Part shown: positions 34,401 to 43,123 of the stretch, in pieces
Layout: the number at the start of each line of letters is the position of its first letter
How positions within the stretch are numbered: the first letter of the stretch is position 1
Translations under genes and position numbers: made by a program
Assembly (NCBI RefSeq): GCF_013393325.1
Contig: NZ_QJRC01000100.1
Location: forward strand, 46,132 to 110,131
Direction of reading: 5' to 3'
DNA: 64,000 nt
DNA from: Pseudomonas hunanensis
GTDB taxonomy: Bacteria > Pseudomonadota > Gammaproteobacteria > Pseudomonadales > Pseudomonadaceae
Notes under the pieces: generated by a model
Databases searched by the model: none
What the model saw: the letters and a program-made list of their open reading frames with translations, nothing else
What the model was told of the DNA's origin: nothing

Positions 34401-35965
34401 CGAGAAACACCCGGCAGGAGGTTGCCGATGCTTTCCGGCGTGTCTGGCGGCTTGAGGGTGAGGAGGTAGTCGATGGCAATGGTGAGACGGCCGGCTTGCG
34501 CCTGAGTATCGTCGCGTGGTCGGTGGGGGAGCTGCCAAGCATACCCGCCGGTACCGACTTCGCTCATGTGATCGACCTGCTGCTGGTGGGGTTGCGTCTG
34601 GAGGCGCTGCCGCCAGGTTTTCTACGCAGCTTCCCTGCCGTGCGGCGTCTGGACCTGAGCAACAATGCCTTGAGTGCGTTGCCTGAACATCTAACCCAGC
34701 TGCGTGGCTTACGGCACTTGCATCTGCGGCGCAACAGGATCCGTGTGGCGGCAAACCAGTCCAGTGCCTTGGCTGCTCTGCCTGATTTGCGAACGCTTGA
34801 TCTGAGCGAGAATCCGTTGGGTGCAATCAGCCTTGATTTCAATCAGTTGTCCCGTCTACGTGATTTGCGGCTGTTTCGTTGCGGCTTGCGGCGGGTGCCG
34901 GCAGGGTTGGAGTGGTTGGGGATGCTGGAGCATGCCGATCTGCGCAACAACCAGCTCAACGACCTGCCAGAGGCCCTGCTCAATGCCCCGGAACCTCTGC
35001 GTCGAGTGATAGCTGTGCAAGGGAACGCGTTGTCGGCGCAGGTCACCGAGCGCTTGTATGCTCAACCTGCACACGTGGGCGTAAGCGGCAACAGGGTGGA
35101 GGTGAGGGAGGGTGAGGCTGGCTGGCTGGCTACCCTGGAGGGGGAGGATATTGAAAATCGACGCCGCCAATGGCAAGCACTGCAGCGTGAGCCGGGAAGC
35201 AATGCGTTCTTTCAACTGCTCGATGAGCTAACCAGGAGCTCGGACTACCGTCTGGTGCGCTCCGATCTAAGCCGACGTGTCTGGGCGATGGTCGAGGCGC
35301 TCAACCAGGACACACGCATGCGCGAGGAGCTGTTCGAACTGGCGGCCGATCCGCGTACTTGCGTAGACAGTGTTGCCAGTTGCTTCGGTCATTTGGAGGT
35401 GCGCCAACAGGTGCTCCAGGCCACTGACGGGGGTGATCCGTTGACCACACGTGATGCGCGGCTGCTGTTGGCCCGGCGCCTCTTCCGGCTCGACCGGGTG
35501 GAAGCGTTTGCGCGGCAGGACTTCCAGTCCCGATCGCAACTGGCGAATGCTGAAGACGTGGACGAGGTGGAAGTCAGCCTTGCCTATCGCGTCGGGCTCT
35601 CGGTGCGGCTCGATCTGATCGGGCAGCCACGGACCATGCAGTTTCGCGCGATTGCCGGGGTGAGCCGCAGTGACCTGGACAGGGTCTACCAAGCTGTGCA
35701 GGAGGCGGAAGCCAGCGACGAACTTGCGCTGTTCATCAGCCAACGTGACTTCTGGTTGCCAGTGCTGCGCGCGCAGCGGGCCGAAGATTTCGCGGCGTTG
35801 GAGGAGCAGTTCGACACGCAACTGCAGGCACTGGATGAGCGAAAGGAGACGCTTGGCAGTGCCGCGTACGTGCAACAAGCCAACCAGATAGGCAAGGACC
35901 GTGAAGTGGCGCTGAATGCATTGGCCCTGCGCTTGACTCGCGAAGCGCTGCTGGCGCGGCCGTGA
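31481..35965 (+). CDS. Large LRR protein with dermonecrotic-toxin-like N-terminus and NEL E3 ubiquitin ligase domain (copy 1)
   Basis: A 1,494-residue protein. The N-terminal ~900 residues resemble the dermonecrotic-toxin-type domain (DUF6543) seen in Pseudomonas, with a hydrophobic hairpin near 385-412 (LASFFVPGIGELLLLDWG). Leucine-rich repeats span about 1018-1170, with units such as VRRLDLSNNALSALP and LRTLDLSENPLGAI. The C-terminus matches the NEL family of bacterial E3 ubiquitin ligases (IpaH, SspH, SlrP). It has the catalytic Cys-x-Asp as Cys1294-Val-Asp1296 in RTCVDSV, then RLLLARRLFRLDRVEAFA and VSLAYRVGLSVRLDL. TAAGGAGA precedes the ATG at 31481. No signal peptide is seen. NEL enzymes act inside eukaryotic cells; the delivery route here is unknown. 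Copy 2 follows after 102 bases. Confidence 0.85.
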   Translation: MPQTQVNPKEQNADREFIAEQLPAWLSNATPRQLNTLRSKVAAHHASQRRVAAVTRQLQPLHMFAKQQLEQAMQARMGLTLDLDQATWREERRRLKIVQGTVREFTSYFVRVPALQKMMQNFKEAESFFSDTALVQAAQQGAGGEATLSSDIDGLVSLCRQTDVGAAYQRHLAQVLTSDFERDLVADKRCELALAVEIAAMKRQLGDDELRLLRQALAGTPITHPRSTRVVVGGLKVLGCRVDGALAFELLFSWGKPSSPFPSPEQTVGVLLYLPDDVEQPLRYFDGWQAANQALVAAFANDGYRQGIERRITLEDRVKYMTLLGTRLLDSSPDLDPAVERGSAAGISDMAAWHVRRIKSDARFMAVPTAQADAAAAAQRLKDLESAGLALLGLASFFVPGIGELLLLDWGRQLLGHVYEGVKDWSQGHQHEAVDHLLQLASDLAATGLVAGGVALARSPFFDVLEPVTTEAGGQRLWRCDLQPYRQAKPSEPLIEQDNGLYSDGSGHWWRDEQGYYRVRQDARGNWRLLHRDGHDTYGPALRGNGERAWRLTFERPLEWQGETKLLSRLWPSARDLGSERVTQILKVADVDEAHLRGLLVEGRRLPVCLRDTLERFSVDARAQRFFQAMTPNESDTELWQWCVDRLQLAGLPLDEQVASLHAREVSLRGPLLEHFSTQYLGDDEALSLVKRDFPTLPDAYALEVLQQADETMRTRMRTEARLPLALMERARSLLQEARLVRLREALHLRGSYHADAVELLFVLLRRHGLTQLPFNLIQRDQSENGRVLAMLFPETRGQRSLVLVWREGAFDLYDENGLRSGLEAAEPRGIFEVLAACLPEAYRQRQGWVGDDVPARIRASMQGWVPAQRQALLRLLGWREARPLASSLQRLADGRVGYLLSGRATSSVPSGQVMRQRIRSLYPAFDEQEVERFLRTLMRSAGSAYSSLLRMEQEYQRLDEHLQTWTEAVSARARNTRQEVADAFRRVWRLEGEEVVDGNGETAGLRLSIVAWSVGELPSIPAGTDFAHVIDLLLVGLRLEALPPGFLRSFPAVRRLDLSNNALSALPEHLTQLRGLRHLHLRRNRIRVAANQSSALAALPDLRTLDLSENPLGAISLDFNQLSRLRDLRLFRCGLRRVPAGLEWLGMLEHADLRNNQLNDLPEALLNAPEPLRRVIAVQGNALSAQVTERLYAQPAHVGVSGNRVEVREGEAGWLATLEGEDIENRRRQWQALQREPGSNAFFQLLDELTRSSDYRLVRSDLSRRVWAMVEALNQDTRMREELFELAADPRTCVDSVASCFGHLEVRQQVLQATDGGDPLTTRDARLLLARRLFRLDRVEAFARQDFQSRSQLANAEDVDEVEVSLAYRVGLSVRLDLIGQPRTMQFRAIAGVSRSDLDRVYQAVQEAEASDELALFISQRDFWLPVLRAQRAEDFAALEEQFDTQLQALDERKETLGSAAYVQQANQIGKDREVALNALALRLTREALLARP

Positions 35966-36067
35966 ATGTAACCGGGGGCGAATCACGGGCATGGCTGCAT
36001 TTCCTTGTGCCTTGCCCAGAGCTGGTTGGCGAGCATGCCAGCCTCATTCTTCGCTCCCGGGATTGCC

Positions 36068-39000
36068 ATGATTTCCAGCACCTCCAACCTTGAAACCAGC
36101 CATCAGAAAGCAACTGATGATTTCATTGCCGCCAGGCTACCTGACTGGTTGAAACGGGCCAGCCAGGCCCAGATCATCGCCCTGCGCACCAGCCTCAACA
36201 CACATCAGGCCAGCCAGGCCCGTTTGCGTGGGCTCACGCAGACCCTGCAACCCCTGCAGGTGTTCGCCCAACAGCATCTGCAGGGTGTGCTGGTGAAGCC
36301 ACTGCCAGTAGGCATGACCCTCGCAGGGCTGGAATGGCTGCAGGTTTCACCGCGCATCGGTACCTTCCCCGGTACGCTTCAGCAGACCTATCACTACTCG
36401 GCCACCCGCCGGGATGGTTTGCTGAGGCTGATGGGTAATTTCGGCCCTGACGAATCGTTTTTCCTGGGCACCGGGCTGGTTCTCCCGGGGCGAGATGACT
36501 TGCTGACCGGCACGCCCGAGCAATTGGTTGCAGCATGCCGCGCGCTGGATGTGGGCCGGCTTTACCAGGACGAACTGGCGCGGACGTTCAATGCCACCAC
36601 CGAGGGCATCCTTGCCCAGGACAAACGCTCGGGCCTGGCATTGGCTGCGCAAGTCGCGATGCTCAAGGGTGACATCGACGAGCAGGTACAGCATGCCTTG
36701 CTGCAGGTGGTGGAGGGCGGTGGCCCCCATTCTGACACAGGCCTGCATGGTTACCCTGGCCTGCTGGAGGTGTTGGGCCAACGTGTGGCTGACGGGCTGT
36801 TCATTCGCCTGCGAGACCCTGTTGGCCAGGACCGAGGGGTGGTGCTCTACCTGCCCAGTGATCCCGTGCAGGCGCTGCGCCGTTTCGATTCCACAGAGGC
36901 CATGAACGCTGCAATGGCTGCAACGTTGCAAGAGAAGGGCTACCGTGACTACTTCACCCAGCTCATCAGCTTGCGACAGCGGGCGAGCTTCGCTGGTCTG
37001 CTGAGTGCGCGCCTCTCGGATCCACAGCCCGACCTGGCGTTGAGGGGCCCTACAGCCTTCGGGGACCTGTTCGCTGCGCTGGCTGCGCAACAGGTGCAGC
37101 GAGTCAAGGACGATGCTCGCCTGTTGCTGGTACCCACCGCGGACGCCGATGCTGCAGCGGCCCGTGCGCGTCGGGCTGCCTGGCGTGCCGCGGGCCTCGA
37201 TCTGCTCAACCTGGCGGGGCTTTTCATCCCTGTCGTAGGGGCGATATTGCTTGGTCAGCTGGTGGTGCAGACGCTTGGCGAGGTTTTCGAGGGCGTCAGG
37301 GATTGGGCCCGTGGGCACCAGCACGAAGCCCTGGAGCATATGCTGGGTGTAGCTGAAACGGTGGCTGCGACGGCGTTGACCGTGGCGGGTGTGAGCGTTC
37401 TGCGCAGCGCCTTCGTCGATGGCCTGCAGCCTGTGAGCGTGGGCGGGCGGCGTGGCCTGTTGGGTTCCGATGATATTACGGCCTATGAGTCGACCCCAGG
37501 CACCATCGCCCTACGTGACGATGGACTCTACGGCGACGAGAGCAGGCGCTGGATGCGCAGGGGCCAGCGTTACTATGAGGTACAGCGCAGCGAGCCTGAA
37601 GCCCCTTACCGCTTGTGTCACCCCAGTGGCGAAAAGGCGTATGGGCCGGCCGTGCTGCACAACGGCGAGCGTAGTTGGCGCCTGATGCAGGACCAGCCGC
37701 AGCGCTGGAGCGACGTGGCCATGATGCTCGATACCCTGTGGCCGCAGCATCCTTCCATTGACGCACAGCGGGCTGCGCAAGTGCTGCGGGTAGCCGGTGT
37801 GGATGCCGAGGAGTTGCGGGGCGTGCTGGTGGAAAACCGACCGGCGCCTGTCAACTTGCGAGAGACCTTGCGGCGCTTCGAAGCCCATGCCCGTATCGAG
37901 GCGTTTTTCACTCGTCTGGCCAGCTACTCGCTTGTCACCCAAGACAGTGCATTGCTCGCCTGGTGTGAGGCTCGTGCTGGCAGCACCAACAGCGACGTCC
38001 TGCTGCGCCAGCAAGCTGCCCTGTGGGGGCCTCTTCTCGACCACCTGAGCAGTTCGCCAGCTGGCGATGACGCTCTGCTGACGTTGATAAGGCGGGACTT
38101 TGCCGGTTTGCCGGAAGCTTATGCGCAGTCGCTGGCGGCGCAGTTCAGCGAAGGCGAGCGGTTCCTGGCAATGTCAGGTGGGCGTGTGACGCTGAATTTA
38201 GCAAGCAAGGCCCGCGCGCTGCTGCGTCTGGCCAGATTGAACCGTGCACTCGAAGGGCTTTACCTGCCCGGCAGCTACTGCAACGAAACCGGCGAACTGG
38301 CTTTCGCGCTGCTTCAGAAGGAAGTGGAAAGCAGCAACGGTGTGTCTGCCAATGCCCTTGACCTGCAATTGCGTGAAAGTGCACCGGACGGGCATTTGCT
38401 CAAGGCCGTGGGCCCCGCTGGCGTCCCCCGGATGCGTCGGGTAGTGGTGCGCAAAGACGGGCGCTTCCATCTCTATGATGGCTTGGGCCGTGCGTTGCCG
38501 TTCGGCGCTGGTGATTCGGCAAACCTGTACGACATGCTTGCCGCGGCCTTGGCACCTGAGCACCGCACGGCGCTTGGCATGGCTGAAAACGATATGGGAA
38601 CGCAGCTACGTCAGAGACTGCTGGCACGACTTCCCGCTACGCACCAGGAGGTTGTCGAACTGTTGCAATGGCCAACCCAGGTGCAGTGGTTCAACCCTGG
38701 GCGACGCTTGGCTGATGGCCGGGTTGGCTATCTGCTCAGTGGCCGTGGTACGGGCGACAGCCACTCACTGCCGGCACGTGTTCGTGAGCGCTTGCGCCAG
38801 CTTTATCCAGGGCTGGATGAGGCACAGCTGGATCATGAACAGGCACTGCTGATGAATAGGCAGCAATCCGCCTATGAGCGCATCGTAGAGCTTGAGGACG
38901 ACCAAGATCAGTTGATCCGCCACCTCAACCGCTGGGTCAGCGCAGAGCTGAGCGAAAGGCGCCAGCGGCTTCGCCAGCGATCAGCCGACGCTATTCTGCG

Positions 39001-40561
39001 TGCCTGGCGCTTGCAGGGCGACTGTATTTACGACCATGCAGGCATGGTGACCGGCCAGCGCCTGTCGCTGAGTGGCGTGCAGCTCAGCAGTTTGCCGGAG
39101 TTACCGGCGGCCATCGATTTCCACCGTATTACCAGCCTGCGCCTGCAGGAGTCTGCGGTTGATACGGTGCCAGTGAGTTTCTTGTGCCCGTTTACCGCGC
39201 TGACCGAGTTGGACATGAGCCTCAACCAACTGCGCAACATTCCGCTCGGGATTGCTTATCTGCCGCAATTGCAGCGTTTGCGCCTGGCACATAACCAGAT
39301 CCGCCTCAATGCCCAAGCAGTCGGTATTCTGCAGGCTCTGCCTGGCTTGTTGCATCTAGACTTGAGCTACAACCGTCTGGAAGACCTCGATCTACGCTTC
39401 AACCATCTCTCGGCCCTGACTCACCTGAACCTGCGCCACTGCCGGCTGGGGGCCTGGCCCAGCCGCATCGAACTGTGCGGCCTGCTGGTGCACTGTGATC
39501 TGCGCGACAACCAATTGCCGACGCCACCGGAAGCGGTGATTGCAATGCCCTATGCCTGGCGCCGGGGGCTTATCGTTGATCGCAACCCACTGAGGGGGGT
39601 TCAACTGCAACGCTTGTACGCGCTGGATCCCATTGAGGAGCATGGGCATCTGCCAGAGTCGATGGGCAAGGTCGACTTGCCTCATGCGCGCAGCCTGTGG
39701 CTGCAGCATATTGCCGAAAACGACCGCGCTGCGCGCGCAGTGCTATGGGACGGTCTGCTGGCCGAACCAGACAGTGCGGGTTTTTTTCGTATCCTGGCGT
39801 GGTTGGAGCATACCGCTGATTATGCTTCAGCAGTTGCCGGGGGCGGTCGGGAAGTACTTGTGCGTGATGTGTGGGCCATGCTGCAGGCGATGGACGTCAG
39901 CCCAGCGCTGCGGTTGCGCGTTTTTGAAGCGGCCAATCAACCGGTTTCCTGCTCGGACATGGTCAGCGATCGGTTCAGCCACATGAATGTACAGGTCTTG
40001 TTGGCCAAGGCTGAAGCGGACGCACAAGACCTGACGCAACGGGCGCAGCTCATGGCGTTCGGTCGGCAGCTGTACCGTCTTGACCAGGTGCAGCAGCAGG
40101 CCCGCCAGGCGATCCTGCGCCAGGGTGTCGAAGGTGAGCAGGTGGGGCGCTCGGCCTGGTCACTGGCATACCGTGTGCGCTTGCGCGAGCGTCTTGATTT
40201 GCCTGGTCAGCCATCGGCGATGCGTTACCCGAACGCTGTCGCGCTGAGCGATCAACACATCAACGATGTGGCTGCGGCTGTCCTCGCCAACGAGACGATC
40301 GAGGCGCGCACTCAAAGCCTGGTGAGTCAAGCGTTCTGGGAGACTTTTCTTGGTGAGCAGCACCGGAACTTGTTCGAGTCGCTCAGAACCGACTTTCTCC
40401 AGCGCAGGGCGAACCTGCGCGCTATCCAGCCACCGCTCTCGGCTGAGCAGCTTCGTTCGCAGGTCGCGGATCTGGAGGATCAGGAGCAACGCGATAGAGA
40501 ACGATTGCAGGCAGGCCTGACCGAGTCCTACTTGCGTGGCGAGAGTCGGGGCGACGGCTGA
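36068..40561 (+). CDS. Large LRR protein with dermonecrotic-toxin-like N-terminus and NEL E3 ubiquitin ligase domain (copy 2)
   Basis: A 1,497-residue paralogue of the preceding protein with the same domain order. The start DDFIAARLPDWLKRASQAQI aligns with REFIAEQLPAWLSNATPRQL of copy 1. The hydrophobic hairpin lies near 378-402 (LAGLFIPVVGAILLGQLV). Both copies share RLADGRVGYLLSGR exactly. Leucine-rich repeats span about 1008-1161 (LTELDMSLNQLRNIP, LLHLDLSYNRLEDLD). The NEL domain has Cys1295-Ser-Asp in VSCSDMV and the conserved SLAYRVRLRERLDL. Outside these motifs the copies have diverged widely, so the duplication is old or selection is diversifying. The ATG at 36068 has only a weak ribosome-binding site (GGGA); translation may depend on the upstream gene. 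Confidence 0.85.
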   Translation: MISSTSNLETSHQKATDDFIAARLPDWLKRASQAQIIALRTSLNTHQASQARLRGLTQTLQPLQVFAQQHLQGVLVKPLPVGMTLAGLEWLQVSPRIGTFPGTLQQTYHYSATRRDGLLRLMGNFGPDESFFLGTGLVLPGRDDLLTGTPEQLVAACRALDVGRLYQDELARTFNATTEGILAQDKRSGLALAAQVAMLKGDIDEQVQHALLQVVEGGGPHSDTGLHGYPGLLEVLGQRVADGLFIRLRDPVGQDRGVVLYLPSDPVQALRRFDSTEAMNAAMAATLQEKGYRDYFTQLISLRQRASFAGLLSARLSDPQPDLALRGPTAFGDLFAALAAQQVQRVKDDARLLLVPTADADAAAARARRAAWRAAGLDLLNLAGLFIPVVGAILLGQLVVQTLGEVFEGVRDWARGHQHEALEHMLGVAETVAATALTVAGVSVLRSAFVDGLQPVSVGGRRGLLGSDDITAYESTPGTIALRDDGLYGDESRRWMRRGQRYYEVQRSEPEAPYRLCHPSGEKAYGPAVLHNGERSWRLMQDQPQRWSDVAMMLDTLWPQHPSIDAQRAAQVLRVAGVDAEELRGVLVENRPAPVNLRETLRRFEAHARIEAFFTRLASYSLVTQDSALLAWCEARAGSTNSDVLLRQQAALWGPLLDHLSSSPAGDDALLTLIRRDFAGLPEAYAQSLAAQFSEGERFLAMSGGRVTLNLASKARALLRLARLNRALEGLYLPGSYCNETGELAFALLQKEVESSNGVSANALDLQLRESAPDGHLLKAVGPAGVPRMRRVVVRKDGRFHLYDGLGRALPFGAGDSANLYDMLAAALAPEHRTALGMAENDMGTQLRQRLLARLPATHQEVVELLQWPTQVQWFNPGRRLADGRVGYLLSGRGTGDSHSLPARVRERLRQLYPGLDEAQLDHEQALLMNRQQSAYERIVELEDDQDQLIRHLNRWVSAELSERRQRLRQRSADAILRAWRLQGDCIYDHAGMVTGQRLSLSGVQLSSLPELPAAIDFHRITSLRLQESAVDTVPVSFLCPFTALTELDMSLNQLRNIPLGIAYLPQLQRLRLAHNQIRLNAQAVGILQALPGLLHLDLSYNRLEDLDLRFNHLSALTHLNLRHCRLGAWPSRIELCGLLVHCDLRDNQLPTPPEAVIAMPYAWRRGLIVDRNPLRGVQLQRLYALDPIEEHGHLPESMGKVDLPHARSLWLQHIAENDRAARAVLWDGLLAEPDSAGFFRILAWLEHTADYASAVAGGGREVLVRDVWAMLQAMDVSPALRLRVFEAANQPVSCSDMVSDRFSHMNVQVLLAKAEADAQDLTQRAQLMAFGRQLYRLDQVQQQARQAILRQGVEGEQVGRSAWSLAYRVRLRERLDLPGQPSAMRYPNAVALSDQHINDVAAAVLANETIEARTQSLVSQAFWETFLGEQHRNLFESLRTDFLQRRANLRAIQPPLSAEQLRSQVADLEDQEQRDRERLQAGLTESYLRGESRGDG

Positions 40562-40685
40562 CCTGCAAGGCGGCCAAACCGGTCATCGAGATTGACAGCT
40601 TTGGCCATTGCCGCCGTGCTTGAGCGGCGCGAACATCGTCGGACCGATGGTTCAACTCCAAAAACAAGAAACCAGGAGTCCGACG

Positions 40686-42332
40686 ATGCGTGATTACGCC
40701 GAGGCCGCTCGAGCGTTCGACCTTGCGCAGGCCGCTACTGCGGCACTGCATGGCAACCTCGAAGCCCTCAATGCCTGTGTCGAATGCTGCGACCGCCATG
40801 CCGGTGGCGGCAAGCTGGCGCTGATCCACGAAGACCGGGACGGCCACACTGCGCGGTACAGTTTCGAGCAACTCAAGGTGCAGGCTGCCCGTTTTGCCAA
40901 TGTACTCAAGGCGCAAGGCGTGAGTGCCGGGGACCGGGTGGCGGGTCTGATGCCCCGTACACCTGAGTTGCTTGTCACCATCCTCGCCACCTGGCGCCTG
41001 GGGGCGGTGTATCAGCCGTTGTTCACTGCGTTCGGCCCCAAGGCCATCGAGCATCGCCTTGAGCAGTCGCACGCCCGTGTCGTCGTCACCGACAGCCAAA
41101 ACCGTGCCAAGCTGGACGACGTGCATGCCTGCCCGACGATCATCACGGTCAAGGCTCGCGTTGGCGAGCTGGATTTCCAACAGTGCCTTGAGCGTGCGGC
41201 AGACGACTGTGAACCGGTCATGCGCGCGGGTAACGACCCGTTCTTGCTCATGTTCACTTCAGGCACGACTGGCCCGGCCAAGCCACTGGAAGTGCCTCTG
41301 CGTGCCATCGTCGCGTTTCAAGGCTACATGCGCGACGCCATCGACCTGCGCCCCGAAGACAACTTCTGGAACCTGGCCGACCCGGGGTGGGCCTATGGCC
41401 TGTACTACGCGGTCACCGGCCCGTTGTCGCTGGGCCATGCCACCACGTTCTACGATGGCCCGTTCAGCGTCGAAAGCTGCGCGCGAGTCATCGACAAGCT
41501 TGGCATCACCAACCTGGCAGGCTCGCCCACCGCGTACCGCCTGTTGATCGCCGCCGGCAGTGCTTTTTCGGCGCCCGTCAAAGGCCGCCTGCGGGTAGTC
41601 AGCAGTGCCGGTGAGCCGCTTAACCCGGAAGTGATCCGCTGGTTTGCCGACGAGCTTGGGGTCACCATCCACGACCATTACGGCCAGACCGAACTGGGCA
41701 TGGTGCTGTGCAACCACCATGGCCTGCAGCACCCGGTGCATCTGGGCTCGGCCGGCTTCGCCATCCCCGGTCATCGCATTGTCGTGCTGGACGAGCAGGG
41801 TAGCGAACTACCTGCCGGCCAGCCGGGCATCCTTGCGGTCGATCGCGAGCAGTCGCCGCTGTGCTGGTTCGGTGGTTACCACGGCTTGCCGACCAAATCG
41901 TTCGTCGGCAAGTACTACCTCAGTGGCGACACCGTCGAGCTGAACCAGGATGGCAGCATCAGTTTCGTCGGCCGTAGCGACGATGTGATCACTACCTCCG
42001 GCTACCGGGTCGGCCCATTCGATGTGGAAAGTGCGTTGATCGAGCACCCGGCGGTGATCGAGGCGGCCGTGATCGGCAAACCGGACCCGGAGCGCACCGA
42101 GCTGATCAAGGCCTTCGTGGTCTTGGCCAGCGGCGTCGCCGGCAACGCCGAGCTGGAAGAAACCTTGCGCCAGCACGTGCGCCAGCGCCTATACGCGCAT
42201 GCCTACCCCAGAGAAATCGAATTCGTCAGCGAGCTGCCCAAGACCCCGAGCGGCAAGCTGCAACGCTTCATCCTGCGTAATCAGGAAGTCGCCAAACAAC
42301 ACGCGCAACAGGCCACCCCTGCCAGCGCCTGA
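40686..42332 (+). CDS. Acyl-CoA synthetase (AMP-binding ligase)
   Basis: A 548-residue acyl-adenylate-forming enzyme. The P-loop is MFTSGTTGPAKPLEVPL, the A5 motif is YGQTELGM, the hinge region is GRSDDVITTSGYRVGPFDVE and the catalytic lysine is in PKTPSGKLQRFIL. It most resembles short/medium-chain acyl-CoA ligases. First gene of a five-gene beta-oxidation operon whose genes are spaced by 8-13 bases; it would activate the acid that the other enzymes then degrade. CAGGAG precedes the chosen ATG at 40686. Confidence 0.87.
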   Translation: MRDYAEAARAFDLAQAATAALHGNLEALNACVECCDRHAGGGKLALIHEDRDGHTARYSFEQLKVQAARFANVLKAQGVSAGDRVAGLMPRTPELLVTILATWRLGAVYQPLFTAFGPKAIEHRLEQSHARVVVTDSQNRAKLDDVHACPTIITVKARVGELDFQQCLERAADDCEPVMRAGNDPFLLMFTSGTTGPAKPLEVPLRAIVAFQGYMRDAIDLRPEDNFWNLADPGWAYGLYYAVTGPLSLGHATTFYDGPFSVESCARVIDKLGITNLAGSPTAYRLLIAAGSAFSAPVKGRLRVVSSAGEPLNPEVIRWFADELGVTIHDHYGQTELGMVLCNHHGLQHPVHLGSAGFAIPGHRIVVLDEQGSELPAGQPGILAVDREQSPLCWFGGYHGLPTKSFVGKYYLSGDTVELNQDGSISFVGRSDDVITTSGYRVGPFDVESALIEHPAVIEAAVIGKPDPERTELIKAFVVLASGVAGNAELEETLRQHVRQRLYAHAYPREIEFVSELPKTPSGKLQRFILRNQEVAKQHAQQATPASA

Positions 42333-42344
42333 AAGGAACCGATC

Positions 42345-43112
42345 ATGCACATAGCCAACAAACACTTCATCGTCAGCGGCGCCGCTTCCGGGCTGGGTGC
42401 CGCTACTGCTCAGATGCTGGTCGAGGCCGGCGCCAAGGTCATGCTGGTCGACCTCAATGCCCAGGCCGTCGAGGCCAAGGCTCGCGAGCTGGGCGACAAC
42501 GCCCGCTTCGCGGTGGCCGACATCAGCGACGAGCAGGCTGCCCAGGCGGCGGTCGATGCAGCCGTCAACGCCTTTGGCAGCTTGCATGGGCTGGTCAATT
42601 GCGCCGGCATCGTCGGTGCCGAGAAGGTGTTGGGCAAGCAGGGCCCGCATGGCCTGGGCAGCTTCGCCAAGGTCATCAACGTCAACCTGATCGGCAGCTT
42701 CAACCTGCTGCGTCTGGCTGCTGCGGCCATGGCCGAAGGGGCTGCCGACGAGGGGAGCGAACGCGGGGTGATCATCAACACTGCGTCCATTGCCGCCTAT
42801 GACGGGCAGATCGGCCAGGCCGCCTACGCGGCCTCCAAGGGCGCTATCGCCAGCCTGACCTTGCCGGCCGCCCGCGAACTGGCGCGCTTCGGTATCCGTG
42901 TGATGACCATCGCCCCAGGCATCTTCGAAACACCGATGATGGCCGGGATGACCGAGGACGTGCGTGCTTCGCTGGCTGCCGGCGTGCCGTTCCCGCCGCG
43001 TCTGGGTCGCCCCCAGGAATATGCCGCACTGGCCCGTCACATCATCGAGAACAGCATGCTCAACGGCGAGGTGATCCGCCTCGACGGTGCACTGCGCATG
43101 GCTGCCAAGTAA
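42345..43112 (+). CDS. fadB2x: SDR-type 3-hydroxyacyl-CoA dehydrogenase
   Basis: A 255-residue short-chain dehydrogenase of the HSD17B10 / 2-methyl-3-hydroxybutyryl-CoA dehydrogenase type. The NAD site is VSGAASGLGAATAQML and VDLN, and the catalytic tetrad residues are in NTASIAAYDGQIGQAAYAAS and K of ASKGAI. It oxidises the 3-hydroxyacyl-CoA formed by the hydratase at the end of the operon. The symbol follows the P. putida naming that I recall for this locus. Confidence 0.85.
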   Translation: MHIANKHFIVSGAASGLGAATAQMLVEAGAKVMLVDLNAQAVEAKARELGDNARFAVADISDEQAAQAAVDAAVNAFGSLHGLVNCAGIVGAEKVLGKQGPHGLGSFAKVINVNLIGSFNLLRLAAAAMAEGAADEGSERGVIINTASIAAYDGQIGQAAYAASKGAIASLTLPAARELARFGIRVMTIAPGIFETPMMAGMTEDVRASLAAGVPFPPRLGRPQEYAALARHIIENSMLNGEVIRLDGALRMAAK

Positions 43113-43123
43113 GGAGAACGAAC

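Noticed and set aside
31481..40561. Type III secretion island around the NEL proteins
   Set aside because: No chaperone, needle, translocon or hrp-box-like gene or site is visible on either side; flanking genes are metabolic.
31481..40561. Recent horizontal transfer of the NEL genes by a mobile element
   Set aside because: No transposase, integrase, tRNA or direct repeats flank them and base composition by eye is close to the neighbours; an insertion remains possible but is not shown.
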